Shown here one piece after another: positions 44,081 through 52,694 of a stretch of 64,000 nt of DNA (its first letter is position 1; each line of letters begins with the position of its first letter). The notes under the pieces are model-generated. The model saw only the letters and a list, made by a program, of their open reading frames with translations. It was not told the DNA's origin and did not search any database. The DNA is from Streptomyces sp. NBC_00663. Lineage in GTDB: Bacteria > Actinomycetota > Actinomycetes > Streptomycetales > Streptomycetaceae. A program made the position numbers and the translations under genes. Where the stretch lies: assembly GCF_036226885.1 (NCBI RefSeq), contig NZ_CP109027.1:8928001-8992000 (forward strand), read 5' to 3'.

Positions 44081-44140
44081 CCCGTCGGTCGAGGCCGGGT
44101 CGAGGTCCCGCTGACGCGGAGCGGGGCCTCGACCGACGGG
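44081..44140 (+). terminator. Long-stem terminator after the ABC exporter
   Basis: CCCGTCGGTCGAGGCC and GGCCTCGACCGACGGG pair over 16 bp without mismatch, with a 28-nt loop, starting 2 bp after the stop codon. No U-tract, as usual in Streptomyces. Confidence 0.75.
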
Positions 44141-44182
44141 AGACGGAGGGAAACGGCCCGCGGGTGGTGCCGGTGGGCCGGC

Positions 44183-44530
44183 TCAGGCCGCGCTGCTGCG
44201 CGGGACGCGGTGCGGGCAGCGCGTGTCGTGGTCGGTGCCGCAACTCGTCCACCAGCGTTCGCAGCACGCGGCGTCGAGTTCGGCCTGTACGACGTCGTCG
44301 TCGACGGCCTCGGCGATGTCGAGCCCGGTCACCGAACCGGCGTGGCCGGCCCGCGTGAGCTCGTGCCATTCGGCCTCGCGGACGACGGCGATGACCGGGA
44401 CGAGGCTCGCGGCGGCGCAGAGATACACAGCCCAGGTGGGGCCGTGCCGGTACTGAAGGACCGCAGTCCAGGAGAGTCCGGCACTCGTGGCGACGTAGAG
44501 CGCGCAGAGCAGGCGGGGGAGGCAGTTCAT
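44183..44530 (-). CDS. Small two-helix membrane protein of unknown function
   Basis: 115 residues from the ATG at 44530. Two hydrophobic helices (about 4-22 and 30-50, VYLCAAASLVPVIAVV) precede a soluble acidic tail with several Cys (AELDAACCERWWTSCGTDHDTRCPHR). The Cys/His-rich end might bind metal. It stands alone. The gene call rests on start position and helices only. Confidence 0.55.
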   Translation of the reverse strand: MNCLPRLLCALYVATSAGLSWTAVLQYRHGPTWAVYLCAAASLVPVIAVVREAEWHELTRAGHAGSVTGLDIAEAVDDDVVQAELDAACCERWWTSCGTDHDTRCPHRVPRSSAA

Positions 44531-44766
44531 GGCGTACACCGTTCGTGCGGGGGTCTGCCCCCTGTTCAACTGCCGACGGCCCGTGGGGAAGCGGGTCGGT
44601 TCCAGGGTCGCCGGAACGTCACTCCTGTGGGTTTCCCGCAGGCCGGAATCGAGCGGTACTCGGGCACGGACAGCCAGGATTCCGTCAATTGCGGGCCGGG
44701 GAGCGGGAGATATGACCGCTTCGTCGCCGGTTCCCGCCCAACGGATCGTGGAGAGAGGGGCCTTTC

Positions 44767-44955
44767 GTGCTCGTGCCGGACCCCAAGGTCGTCAGGAAGC
44801 TGCTCACGCAGTACGCGTCACTCCGGATCGCCCACGCGGAGCGAGGAGACGTCGTAGTCGCGAGGGAGCTGGAGGACGTGAGCTACACCCTGTGCGTCCT
44901 GATGGGCGCCACCGCCGTCCACGACGCCCTCGACAAGGCGGACGCCCTGTTGTAG
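44767..44955 (+). CDS. DUF5133 domain protein
   Basis: 62 residues, GTG start, LVPDPKVVRKLLTQYASLR at the N-terminus and LCVLMGATAVHDALDKADALL at the end. This pattern is the DUF5133 family, found almost only in Streptomyces and of unknown role. It is convergent with the GlxA regulator, which ends 8 bp away. Confidence 0.75.
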   Translation: MLVPDPKVVRKLLTQYASLRIAHAERGDVVVARELEDVSYTLCVLMGATAVHDALDKADALL

Positions 44956-44962
44956 CCCGGGT

Positions 44963-45931
44963 TCAGCGGGGCGCCGGGGACCGCGGCGCCCCGTGGAACG
45001 CCGCACGGTAGGCCTGCGGGCTGGTTCCGGCCACGCGCCGGAACCGGTCGCGGAACGCGGTCGGGGAACCGAATCCGGCCTGCCGCGCGATGCGTTCGAT
45101 CGGATGGTCGCTGTTCTCCAGCAGGTACTGGGCGCGCCGCACCCGCGCCCGGAGCAGCCACTGCATCGGTGTGGTGCCGGTCTGCTCACGGAACCGGCGG
45201 CTGAAGGTGCGTTCGCTCATCCCCGACCGGGAAGCCAGCGCGCCCAGGGTGATCTCCTGGGCCAGGTGGTCCTCGATCCACTCCAGGACCGGTTCGAGGG
45301 TCGAGCCGCGCGGCACGGGCGGATGGTCGTGCACGATGAACTGGGCCTGCCCGCCCTCCCGTTCGAGGGGCATGACCGACATCCGCGCGGCGTCGGCGGC
45401 CACGGCCGAACCGAAGTCGCGCCGGATCATGTGCAGACACAGGTCGAGGCCCGCGGCGGCACCCGCCGAGGTGAGGATCCGCCCGTTGTCGACGTAGAGC
45501 ACGTCCGGCTCCACCCGGACCCGGGGGAAGCGGCGGGCCAGTTCGCCCGCGGCCACCCAGTGGGTGGTGGCGCGCAGCCCGTCCAGCAGCCCGGCCTCCG
45601 CGAGGGTGAACGCACCCACGCACACCGAGGCGATCCGGGTCCCCGCCTGCGCCGCCCGCCGCAGCGCGTCGAGGACGGCGGCGGGGGCCGGTCCCGCCTC
45701 GGGGGAGCAGCCGGGCACGATGATCGTGTCCGCGTCCGCCAGCGCCTCCAGGCCGCGCTCCACGCGGAGCGAGAAGCCCCCGTCGGCCCGTACCTCCGGC
45801 GTCAGGGCGCAGAGCCGGACCCGGTAGGGACTTCGGCCGTCGGGCAGCCGTGTCCAGTCGAAGACCTGCATCGGCGCCGCCATGTCGAACGGCACCACCA
45901 GATCGAGAGCCAGGATCGCCACGGTGTGCAT
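44963..45931 (-). CDS. GlxA family transcriptional regulator (DJ-1/PfpI plus AraC HTH)
   Basis: 322 residues from the ATG at 45931. The DJ-1/PfpI-like domain (about 1-170) contains IASVCVGAFTLAEAGLLDG with the nucleophile-elbow Cys. A double AraC HTH (about 220-315) has ITLGALASRSGMSERTFSRRF and IERIARQAGFGSPTAFRDRF. Members respond to small metabolites such as amines. It is divergent from a small membrane protein gene, which is the most likely target. Confidence 0.92.
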   Translation of the reverse strand: MHTVAILALDLVVPFDMAAPMQVFDWTRLPDGRSPYRVRLCALTPEVRADGGFSLRVERGLEALADADTIIVPGCSPEAGPAPAAVLDALRRAAQAGTRIASVCVGAFTLAEAGLLDGLRATTHWVAAGELARRFPRVRVEPDVLYVDNGRILTSAGAAAGLDLCLHMIRRDFGSAVAADAARMSVMPLEREGGQAQFIVHDHPPVPRGSTLEPVLEWIEDHLAQEITLGALASRSGMSERTFSRRFREQTGTTPMQWLLRARVRRAQYLLENSDHPIERIARQAGFGSPTAFRDRFRRVAGTSPQAYRAAFHGAPRSPAPR

Positions 45932-46109
45932 GACGGCCACGATAGGCAGGTTCCCGCCAGCCCTGTCACCCCGGGGCTGAGAGGGAATCGCTGGTGGGGC
46001 GGCTTGGCGGGAATCCGTTGGTCCCTGTCGTTCCAGCCCCTGTGCGCCGCCCAGGAAGATCCCTAACGTGGGCCGCCGACCCTGCACGACCGACCCTGGA
46101 CCTCACTCG

Positions 46110-46565
46110 ATGACCAAGCTCCTGCTGTCCCTCCATGTCCTGGCCGCCATCGTCGCCGTCGGCCCCGTCACCGTCGCGGCCAGCATGTTCCCGCCCGCCG
46201 TGCGCCGGGCGGGCGAGCACCCGGCGGGCGCGGGCACCGTGGCCCTGCTGCACCGCATCTGCCGCGTCTACGCCGGTCTCGGCCTCGCCGTGCCCCTCCT
46301 CGGCCTCGCCACCGCCGCCGCGATGGGCGTGCTGGGCAGCGGCTGGCTGACCACGTCCATGGCGCTGACCGCCGCGGCGGCCGGAGTCCTCGTCGCCTTC
46401 GTCCTGCCCCGGCAGGCGGAACTTCTCGAGGAGCTCGACGCGGGCCGGTCCGTCGAGCGGGCCGGCACCGTCCAACTCGCCATGTTCACGGGCATCTTCA
46501 ATCTGCTGTGGGCCACGGTCACCGTCCTCATGATCATCCGGCCCGGCTCCACGACGGGCGCCTGA
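46110..46565 (+). CDS. Four-helix membrane protein (DUF2269-like)
   Basis: 151 residues, ATG at 46110. Four helices: about 3-25, 45-70, 75-95 and 125-145, with LLSLHVLAAIVAVGPVTVAA at the start. The layout matches DUF2269 proteins, small integral proteins of unknown role that often accompany AraC or TetR regulators. Its promoter faces the GlxA regulator, 178 bp away. Confidence 0.78.
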   Translation: MTKLLLSLHVLAAIVAVGPVTVAASMFPPAVRRAGEHPAGAGTVALLHRICRVYAGLGLAVPLLGLATAAAMGVLGSGWLTTSMALTAAAAGVLVAFVLPRQAELLEELDAGRSVERAGTVQLAMFTGIFNLLWATVTVLMIIRPGSTTGA

Positions 46566-46667
46566 GTCAAGCCGAACGGTGGAATTCACCCCGCAGTGTG
46601 CACGGGCGCCTAGACTCGACAGCCGTGCCCATACCTGTGGGCCGTGACACGAAAGGCACGTTGACGG

Positions 46668-46886
46668 GTGTTCCAGGATTCCCCCATCTATGACCGACTC
46701 ATCGCGGAGCGCGGCGACATACCCACTCAGGTTCGCAGGGAGGCCGAGCGAGTCAGCAGGGAACTGGAGTTCGTCATGCAGCCTCTCCAGTCCATGAGCC
46801 GTGCCCATCTCGGCGAACTGCCCTCACCGCCGCCACCCCCGGGATGGCAGCGCAACGCGCTCATGCCCGGCCCCGGACAGCTGTGA
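46668..46886 (+). CDS. Conserved 72-aa protein next to the ATP-grasp gene
   Basis: 72 residues, GTG with GAAAGG 11 nt upstream. The helical half has YDRLIAERGDIPTQVRREAERVSRELE, and a Pro-rich tail (ELPSPPPPPGW) follows. It ends 3 bp before the end of the convergent ATP-grasp gene. I believe close homologues are common in Streptomyces but know no function. Association with the graspetide locus may be only positional. Confidence 0.7.
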   Translation: MFQDSPIYDRLIAERGDIPTQVRREAERVSRELEFVMQPLQSMSRAHLGELPSPPPPPGWQRNALMPGPGQL

Positions 46887-46889
46887 GGG

Positions 46890-47867
46890 TCAGGTCAGCG
46901 CGGTGTTCACGCCGTTGACCCGAGCCCCCTCGTCGGGCACCGGACGGGCCAGCCACTCGGCGATGGTGCGCGCGATCGGCTGACCCGTCTCCACTTCCAC
47001 GAAGCCGAACTGCCCCGACTGGTTGCACTCCAGGAACCACCACGTCCCGTCGGCGTCCTCGGCGAAGTCGAAGGCGCCGTAGGCCAGTTCGGCGCCCTTC
47101 AGATAGCCGCGCACCGCGTCGGCGACCCGCGGCGGGACATCCGTGGCGCGCCACGGACGGTCCGGGGAGGCGAAACGGACGTCCACCTCGCTCTCGTCCG
47201 CCGCCGTCGGCTTGCGCGCGGCCAGCATCCGCTCACCCACCACCGTGAGCCGGATGTCCGCCCGCTTGGCTATCCGGCGCTGAAGCAGCGTCGGACCGAA
47301 CGCCACGGCGTCGAAGTCCGCGTCCGGCGCCACCCTGCTGGTCGGCACCGCCCGCGGCGGGTCCTGCGGATGCGCCCCCGACACCGGCTTGACCACCAGA
47401 TCCGGGTACCGCTCGGCGAACTCGCGGGCGGCCTGCGGGAACGTCGTGATCAGCGTCGCGGGAACGGGCAGCCCGCAGTGCTGGGCCAGCCGTAGCTGCC
47501 AGGGCTTGTGCCGGGCCCGGCGGGCCGCGTCGGGATGGTTCATCCACCGCGCCCGCGAGCTGCGCAGCATGCCGTAGAGGGCCTGTGAGGACTCCTCCGT
47601 CAGCCAGTCGGACGGCTCGGCCGCCCGGGTCGCCGCCGTGCCCGGCCTGCGCACCCACACGGACCGCAGCCCGCCGATGCTCACCAGCCGGCCCCCCGAC
47701 GAGAGATGGCCCCGGAAGGAGCCGTGCACGTACTCCCCGGACAGCGCCACGTTACCGGTCAGGTCGGCGGGGTCCAGCCGGACCACCGGCACCCCGGTCG
47801 CGTGGAGTTGGACGACCACCATGTCGGCCGTCACGTCCGCTTCACAGGTCAGGATCAACACAGTCAT
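46890..47867 (-). CDS. ATP-grasp ribosomal peptide maturase (SAV_5884 / graspetide type)
   Basis: 325 residues. ATP-grasp features: LVVKPVSGAHPQDPP (Lys for ATP), LLQRRIAKRADIRLTVVG and WWFLECNQSGQFGFVE (Glu/Asn metal ligands). The family MvdC/MvdD/SAV_5884 joins side-chain carboxylates of a precursor peptide to Ser/Thr or Lys as esters or amides. The precursor gene lies 16 bp upstream on the same strand. A methyltransferase usually found in this family's loci is absent within the neighbouring genes. Confidence 0.88.
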   Translation of the reverse strand: MTVLILTCEADVTADMVVVQLHATGVPVVRLDPADLTGNVALSGEYVHGSFRGHLSSGGRLVSIGGLRSVWVRRPGTAATRAAEPSDWLTEESSQALYGMLRSSRARWMNHPDAARRARHKPWQLRLAQHCGLPVPATLITTFPQAAREFAERYPDLVVKPVSGAHPQDPPRAVPTSRVAPDADFDAVAFGPTLLQRRIAKRADIRLTVVGERMLAARKPTAADESEVDVRFASPDRPWRATDVPPRVADAVRGYLKGAELAYGAFDFAEDADGTWWFLECNQSGQFGFVEVETGQPIARTIAEWLARPVPDEGARVNGVNTALT

Positions 47868-47883
47868 GTGCGCTGGTCCGTGT

Positions 47884-48075
47884 TCAGTCGTCGAAGTGCG
47901 TCTTCGAACCGGCTGTGGAGGTCGTGGTGCCCAACTCTCTCAGCAACGCCAGGTCATGGGCGGCTATCCGCCCGTCCGAAAGCACGTTCAACTGCCGCCC
48001 GGAGTCGTACACATACGGAGCGGTGGCCTCCGACTGTGCTGCCGGACGGGCGTAGTTGAGCGCGAACGGTTGCAT
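47884..48075 (-). CDS. Putative ATP-grasp-modified RiPP precursor peptide
   Basis: 63 residues, ATG with GAGGGAGAG upstream. The conserved PFALNYARP leader opening marks the putative ATP-grasp target family (TIGR04186-like). The core is probably the C-terminal 17 residues, ELGTTTSTAGSKTHFDD: a Thr/Ser cluster as donors and Glu47, Asp62 and Asp63 as acceptors, consistent with ester or amide macrocycles. Translated just before its maturase. The mature product and its secretion are unknown. Confidence 0.82.
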   Translation of the reverse strand: MQPFALNYARPAAQSEATAPYVYDSGRQLNVLSDGRIAAHDLALLRELGTTTSTAGSKTHFDD

Positions 48076-48162
48076 CGTCTCTCCCTCGTGGGTTCTGCGC
48101 CGAACCAGCGATGGTCACTTGCACCGTCGCTCGGGGAGCCGACTGCCGTCGGCTTCCTGAGA

Positions 48163-48193
48163 CTTATACGAATCGAACGAGTGATTGGTTTCC
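48163..48193 (-). promoter_or_regulatory. Candidate promoter of the graspetide operon
   Basis: On the minus strand GGAAAC (48193-48188), a 17-bp spacer and CGTATA (48170-48165) match the general form of ECF-type promoters. The overlapping TATAAG (48168-48163) could instead serve a vegetative-type -10. It lies about 90 bp before the precursor start in the only AT-rich part of the gap. Confidence 0.35.
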
Positions 48194-48265
48194 TTACTCT
48201 GTGTCACCAGAGGTCGTTGGGGGTTCGGGGACGGGGGAGGCGGGTGAGGGACTTGGGGCGGGTGA

Positions 48266-48553
48266 TCAGGTGGTATCGCCGAAGTCGTCACGCTCCGCAT
48301 ACGCGCGCATGCTGCGCAGAGCGAGCAACAGCACGCCGATGTCGTCCAGATAGACCGGGTCGACCAGCACATCGGTCGGCAGCAGGAAGTAGGCGAGGGC
48401 GCCCCAGAAGACCCAGCGCGGACCGGTCGGCAACCCCGCACGCCGCAAATCCCGCCGGGCGCGCAGCAGTCGTACGAAGACCACCACGGCCACGGCCAGC
48501 AGAACCGCCGCGAGCACCGCTGCGGCGACGACCACGGTGGAGGTCGTGTCCAC
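48266..48553 (-). CDS. YkvA/DUF1232 family membrane protein
   Basis: 95 residues. One N-terminal helix (about 8-30) is followed by the DUF1232 core with ALAYFLLPTDVLVDPVYLDD, the DxxPD-type motif written here as PTDVLVDP. The function is unknown. It is on the same strand as the graspetide genes, about 190 bp upstream of them. Confidence 0.82.
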   Translation of the reverse strand: MDTTSTVVVAAAVLAAVLLAVAVVVFVRLLRARRDLRRAGLPTGPRWVFWGALAYFLLPTDVLVDPVYLDDIGVLLLALRSMRAYAERDDFGDTT

Positions 48554-48746
48554 GGTCCCTCCTCATGTCGGGTGCGCGGTATCGGGTTGTGTACACGTCT
48601 TCACGGATTCCCGCTCCGGCCACGGGTATGGCCCACCGGCTCCGAACCGATGCCATCGAACAACAGTGGGAGTGCGGAGGTGCGGGCGGCGGGCGGCCGT
48701 CATACCCGTGGCGCATCCGAGTGGCACGGGCAGCCTCGAACACCTA

Positions 48747-48764
48747 GTAATGGTCACCGTAATG
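48747..48764 (+). promoter_or_regulatory. Direct repeats GTAATG upstream of the helical-repeat protein
   Basis: GTAATG-GTCACC-GTAATG: two 6-bp copies with a 12-bp period, 66 bp before the start codon in an AT-richer stretch. The layout recalls response-regulator binding, but no regulator is assigned. Confidence 0.25.
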
Positions 48765-48829
48765 TTGCGTTTCGCGCCTCGGGGGCGCAGTAGCGGCGGG
48801 CCGCATCCCACTCCTTTGGAGAGCCGCGC

Positions 48830-49882
48830 ATGACCAGTCGCCCGTCAACACCCCAGTCGAACGACCCCGCCATATCCCCCACACAGCCGATCAGCCCCTT
48901 CACACCGGCCGGGGAGCCAGCGGACGGGAGCGTTGCGGCGTACGGCGATCCGGTCGACGGCCTCGTACGTGCCGCCGTGGCCGACCGTCCCCTGGACGAG
49001 GTGGCCCGGCTCATCACCCTGCTGGAGCAGTCCCCGCTGTACGCGCGGGCCACGGCCGACGCGCTCCGCGCGGTCGGCGTGCACCGCTCCGTGGACGACG
49101 TCACCCGGCTCGTGGTCCTGCTGACCCGGCCGCCCCGGGACGCCTCCGGAGCCGACGAGGCGATCCGCGCCGCGGCCGAGTCCCGCCCCGTCGAGGAGGT
49201 GACCCGGCTGATGGCCCTCCTCCAGCAGGCCCCGCTGGAACCCCACTGCGGTCAGGAAGCGGTCCGAGCGGCCGCCACCGGCCGGCCCGTCGAGGAACTC
49301 GTCGAGCTGATCGGCCGGCTGGCCGAGGAACGCAGCGGAACCCACCCACCGCGGCCCGCCGACGCGGCGGAACCCGACGGACCGCCGCAGGCGGCCGCCC
49401 CCGTGGCGGCCGACGGGACACCGGTGCCGGGCACCGCACGGGCTCGCCTGCGCGGAGCCCCGCCGGCCTGGCTCGTACGGCTGGCCGCCGTGGCGCTGTT
49501 CCTCTGCGCCGTCGCGTACTTCCCGGTCCATCAGGACGGTGTCTCCCTGCGCCGCTACGGCCTCGTCCTCGGCCTGGCCGGTCTGTGCCTGCTCCTCGGG
49601 CTGCTGGTGACCGTGCGCCCCACGGCTGCGGTGCTCACGCTCGCCGTCCTGGTGCCCGCGGCCCTGGCCGCGGCCCAGCTGTACGCGGCCCGCTTCGACG
49701 CGGGCCGGCTGTCCCGGGCGCTCGACCTCACCCTCGCCCCGGCCTGGGCCGCCGGACCGGCCGCCGTGTGCGCCGCCCTCGCCGCGCTCATTGCCCTGGT
49801 CGTACGGCCGGCGGCGGCCCCGCCCGCGGGCCTGAACCCGGCCGAACGGCTGCCCGCGGAGGCGCAGCGCACGGCGAACTGA
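48830..49882 (+). CDS. Membrane protein with four degenerate helical repeats
   Basis: 350 residues, ATG with GGAGAG 7 nt before. Four units of about 37 residues fill positions 40-170, each close to VRAAA-x-RPxEEVxRLxxLL (VRAAVADRPLDEVARLITLL, IRAAAESRPVEEVTRLMALL, VRAAATGRPVEELVELIGRL). A Pro-rich linker and four to five hydrophobic helices (about 205-335) follow. It may be a cytoplasmic adaptor tied to the membrane. No family is recognised. Confidence 0.78.
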   Translation: MTSRPSTPQSNDPAISPTQPISPFTPAGEPADGSVAAYGDPVDGLVRAAVADRPLDEVARLITLLEQSPLYARATADALRAVGVHRSVDDVTRLVVLLTRPPRDASGADEAIRAAAESRPVEEVTRLMALLQQAPLEPHCGQEAVRAAATGRPVEELVELIGRLAEERSGTHPPRPADAAEPDGPPQAAAPVAADGTPVPGTARARLRGAPPAWLVRLAAVALFLCAVAYFPVHQDGVSLRRYGLVLGLAGLCLLLGLLVTVRPTAAVLTLAVLVPAALAAAQLYAARFDAGRLSRALDLTLAPAWAAGPAAVCAALAALIALVVRPAAAPPAGLNPAERLPAEAQRTAN

Positions 49883-49932
49883 CGACCCGTACGCCCAGTC
49901 ACCGGCATGGTCATGGCGCCTACGCTGGCGCC

Positions 49933-50619
49933 ATGACCACCGCAGCAGCCGACACCACGCCACCAGCCGACGTGCTGAGCGCCGCGTACACGGCCTTCGC
50001 GGACGTCGTGCGTCCACTGGGGGACGAGGAGTCCTGGCGGTCCACCGGGTGCACAGGATGGGCGGTGCGGGATCTGATCCTCCACTGCGTCGCCGACTGC
50101 CAGCGCGCCCTGGTCGCCCTGCACACACCGGCCGCCGGACCCGCCGACCGCGACGCCGTCACCTACTGGCGGGACTGGCGGCCCGACCCCGTCGGCGCGG
50201 CCAACGGACGACGCTGGATCCGGGTGGGCGCCAGCATGTTCCTGGACTTCCGCCAGCTGCGCGAGCTGTACCTGGAGACCGCTGCGGCGACGGTCACGGC
50301 CGCCACGGCGACGGCGCCGGACCGTCTCGTCGCCACCCAGGGCCACGTCCTGACCGCCGGGGACCTCATGACGACCCTGGCCGTCGAGGCCGCGATCCAC
50401 CACCTCGACCTCGTCGTGGAGCTCCCCGGCGCTCCAGGACCGTCATCCGCGGGCCTGGCCGCGGTACGCGCCACCCTCGACGGGCTCCTCGGCCGCCCCG
50501 TCCCTCTGCCGTGGAGCGACGAGCACTACGCCCGCGCGGCCACCGGACGCGTGCCCCTCACGGAAGCCGAACGCCGGTCGCTGGGTGCCGACGCGGAGCG
50601 CGTCCCGTTGTTCAGCTGA
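49933..50619 (+). CDS. Maleylpyruvate isomerase N-terminal / DinB-fold protein
   Basis: 228 residues from the ATG at 49933. The DinB-like four-helix fold is signalled by ESWRSTGCTGWAVRDLILHC at about 35-55 and AIHHLDLVVEL later; these His residues ligate a metal in mycothiol-dependent enzymes. It may be a mycothiol transferase or isomerase. The gene overlaps the next convergent gene by 8 bp. Confidence 0.8.
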   Translation: MTTAAADTTPPADVLSAAYTAFADVVRPLGDEESWRSTGCTGWAVRDLILHCVADCQRALVALHTPAAGPADRDAVTYWRDWRPDPVGAANGRRWIRVGASMFLDFRQLRELYLETAAATVTAATATAPDRLVATQGHVLTAGDLMTTLAVEAAIHHLDLVVELPGAPGPSSAGLAAVRATLDGLLGRPVPLPWSDEHYARAATGRVPLTEAERRSLGADAERVPLFS

Positions 50620-51685
50620 CGCCGTCGCCGTCCTTCGAGGGCTTGCGCTTGAGGCGTTCGAAGGTGCGGGTCAGCTGCTGAAGCGGGGAGCCGGGCTGCT
50701 GCTCGGCGGTCGCGGCGGGCGGCTCGGCGACGCCCGCCGCGCGGTAGGCGGCCAGCGCCTCGTTGGCGCGCTCGGCGGCCTCCCGGTACAGATCCCGGGA
50801 CTTGGTCATGGCGTCGAGCGCCTCCGCGTACATCGCGACGAGCTCACGCTGGCGGGCGAGCTCCTCCTCGACGGTCAGCAGCCCCCACCGCTCGCGCAGG
50901 GCGGTCACCGCGTCCTCGGCGTCGCCGGGCAGCGGCCTCGGCAGCGCGGCGAACCGGGTCAGGACGTCGATCAGCTCCGTGGGCGGCGTCCCGTCGAGGA
51001 AGACGCTGCGGACGGCGAACTCATCGGCCTCGTGGCCGTCGGGCAGCGGGGGCAGGACGACGGCACCGCCGCGCGGCACCTGCACATCGAGGGCCTTCAG
51101 TGCCCAGTTGACGGCCCGCAGCTGATGGGGCGCGGCGCGGTGCTCCACCACGCGGTGTTCGAGGCCCGGCGGCAGCAGCCCGGCCAGCGGACGCAGGCCG
51201 CGCTCGTCCGGGGTCATGGCCTCGTGGACGACGACATGGACCGCCCAGGACTCGCGCGCACAGCTCTTGAGCAGGCGCCGCATCTCCTGGTCGTCCTCGG
51301 GGAGCCGGTTGACGTCCCGGAAGCGCAGACCGAGGACCGTGTCGTGGTCCCACTCCGCCTCCGGGCCGAGCGGCCAGAACTTGCCGACGGGGGAGGGCCA
51401 GGCCAGGTTCCACGGCCGTTCCGCCTCCGCGACCAGCACCCACTCCTCGTCGGTGAGGGTCAGCCGGGCCCGCACGGTCACCTCGCCCTCGACCCGCCAG
51501 CGGGCCTCGAAGACCCGTTCCTCGGGCAGCTCCTGGAAGTCGTCGATGACCCCTTCCTCCTTGAGCTGCCGCAAATGGGAGGCGCGCAGGACGTCCGCCG
51601 CGGCGGAGTCGACATGGCGGCCACGGGCCTGCCACACGGTGGAGGGGGTCGAGGTGGGCGACGGGGCGGTGGAGGAGATCGGCAT
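50612..51685 (-). CDS. Conserved hypothetical soluble protein (357 aa)
   Basis: 357 residues, Thr/Ser-rich N-terminus, no signal. It is mixed alpha/beta to about 250, then a coiled coil (about 270-330, VEEELARQRELVAMYAEALDAM) and a basic end. Coherent codon use and length support a real gene. No family is recognised. Confidence 0.72.
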   Translation of the reverse strand: MPISSTAPSPTSTPSTVWQARGRHVDSAAADVLRASHLRQLKEEGVIDDFQELPEERVFEARWRVEGEVTVRARLTLTDEEWVLVAEAERPWNLAWPSPVGKFWPLGPEAEWDHDTVLGLRFRDVNRLPEDDQEMRRLLKSCARESWAVHVVVHEAMTPDERGLRPLAGLLPPGLEHRVVEHRAAPHQLRAVNWALKALDVQVPRGGAVVLPPLPDGHEADEFAVRSVFLDGTPPTELIDVLTRFAALPRPLPGDAEDAVTALRERWGLLTVEEELARQRELVAMYAEALDAMTKSRDLYREAAERANEALAAYRAAGVAEPPAATAEQQPGSPLQQLTRTFERLKRKPSKDGDGVS

Positions 51686-51986
51686 GAGTCCATCTGGAGG
51701 CGGGGGCGCGTGCGTGTCCCAGTATCGTCGGCGCGGGCGGGTGGAGATCGGGCGGGGTCGACAGGTGAGACACGCGCCCGGCGGCGGGGATCACCCGGGG
51801 TGTGCGGAACGCGCTTGCGGAGGGCGCCCTTCACCCGTGTCGTACGGCGGGCGGGACCAGCACAATGACCGGCACGAACAGGGCCTGCCCACCATCCGCA
51901 TCGGGGCGGGTCCTGTTCGCCGTCCGCGTCACGGCGACCCTGGGTGCCATGGCGCGCTTCGGCCCCGGCGGGGGAAGGATGGGTCC
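51686..51986. other. 301-bp divergent region, no gene seen
   Basis: Only short open frames with shadow composition. The region holds the promoters of the hypothetical 357-aa gene and the SDR gene; I see no clear box or repeat. Confidence 0.5.
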
Positions 51987-52652
51987 ATGACCACCATCGC
52001 CATCATCGGGGCGGGCCCCGGACTGGGCGCCGCCGTGGCCCATCGCTTCGGCCGCGAGGGTTTCGACGTCGCCCTCGTCGCCCGCCACCTCGAGCGCACC
52101 GCCGCCCTCGCCGCCGGTCTGACCGGCCAGGGCGTCACCGCCCGCGCCTTCACCGCCGACGTACGCGACCCGAAGGCCCTGGCGGCCGCCCTCGACGAGG
52201 CGCGGGCGGCACTGGGCCCGATCGAGGTCCTCCAGTACAGCCCGGTCCCGCAGCCCGACTTCATGCGGCCCGTCCTGGAGACCACCCACACCGACCTCAC
52301 CGGGCCGGTCGAGTTCTCCGTCTACGGCCCCGTCACCGCCGTCCAGCAGGTGCTGCCCGGCATGCGCGAACTCGGCCGCGGCACCGTCCTGTTCGTCAAC
52401 GGCGGCACCGCCGTCGTCCCCCACCCCGACCGCGCCGGCACGTCGATCGCGTTCGCCGCGCAGAGCGCGTACGGCCATCTGCTGCACGACAGCCTCGCAG
52501 GCGAGGGCATCCATGTCGCGCAGCTGGTCATCCCCGGCGCGATCGTCGCCGGCCACCCCCGCAAGGACCCGGCCGTCCTGGCGGACACCCTGTGGCAACT
52601 CCACCGGGACCGGCACGGGTTCCGGCACTTCGCCGACGACCTCGACTCCTGA
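51987..52652 (+). CDS. Short-chain dehydrogenase/reductase
   Basis: 221 residues. The Rossmann motif IAIIGAGPGLGAAVAHRFG is present. The catalytic region is weak: SAYGHLLHDSL supplies a Tyr but not the usual YxxxK. It may therefore be an atypical or inactive SDR. It is convergent with the ArsR gene across a hairpin. Confidence 0.82.
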   Translation: MTTIAIIGAGPGLGAAVAHRFGREGFDVALVARHLERTAALAAGLTGQGVTARAFTADVRDPKALAAALDEARAALGPIEVLQYSPVPQPDFMRPVLETTHTDLTGPVEFSVYGPVTAVQQVLPGMRELGRGTVLFVNGGTAVVPHPDRAGTSIAFAAQSAYGHLLHDSLAGEGIHVAQLVIPGAIVAGHPRKDPAVLADTLWQLHRDRHGFRHFADDLDS

Positions 52653-52659
52653 GCCCCGG

Positions 52660-52694
52660 CCTCCGCGGCCCGGCTCGCTATCCGGCCGCGGAGG
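52660..52694. terminator. Bidirectional hairpin between SDR and ArsR genes
   Basis: CCTCCGCGGCC / GGCCGCGGAGG, 11-bp perfect stem and 13-nt loop, overlapping the 3' end of the ArsR gene. It can serve both convergent transcripts. Confidence 0.65.
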
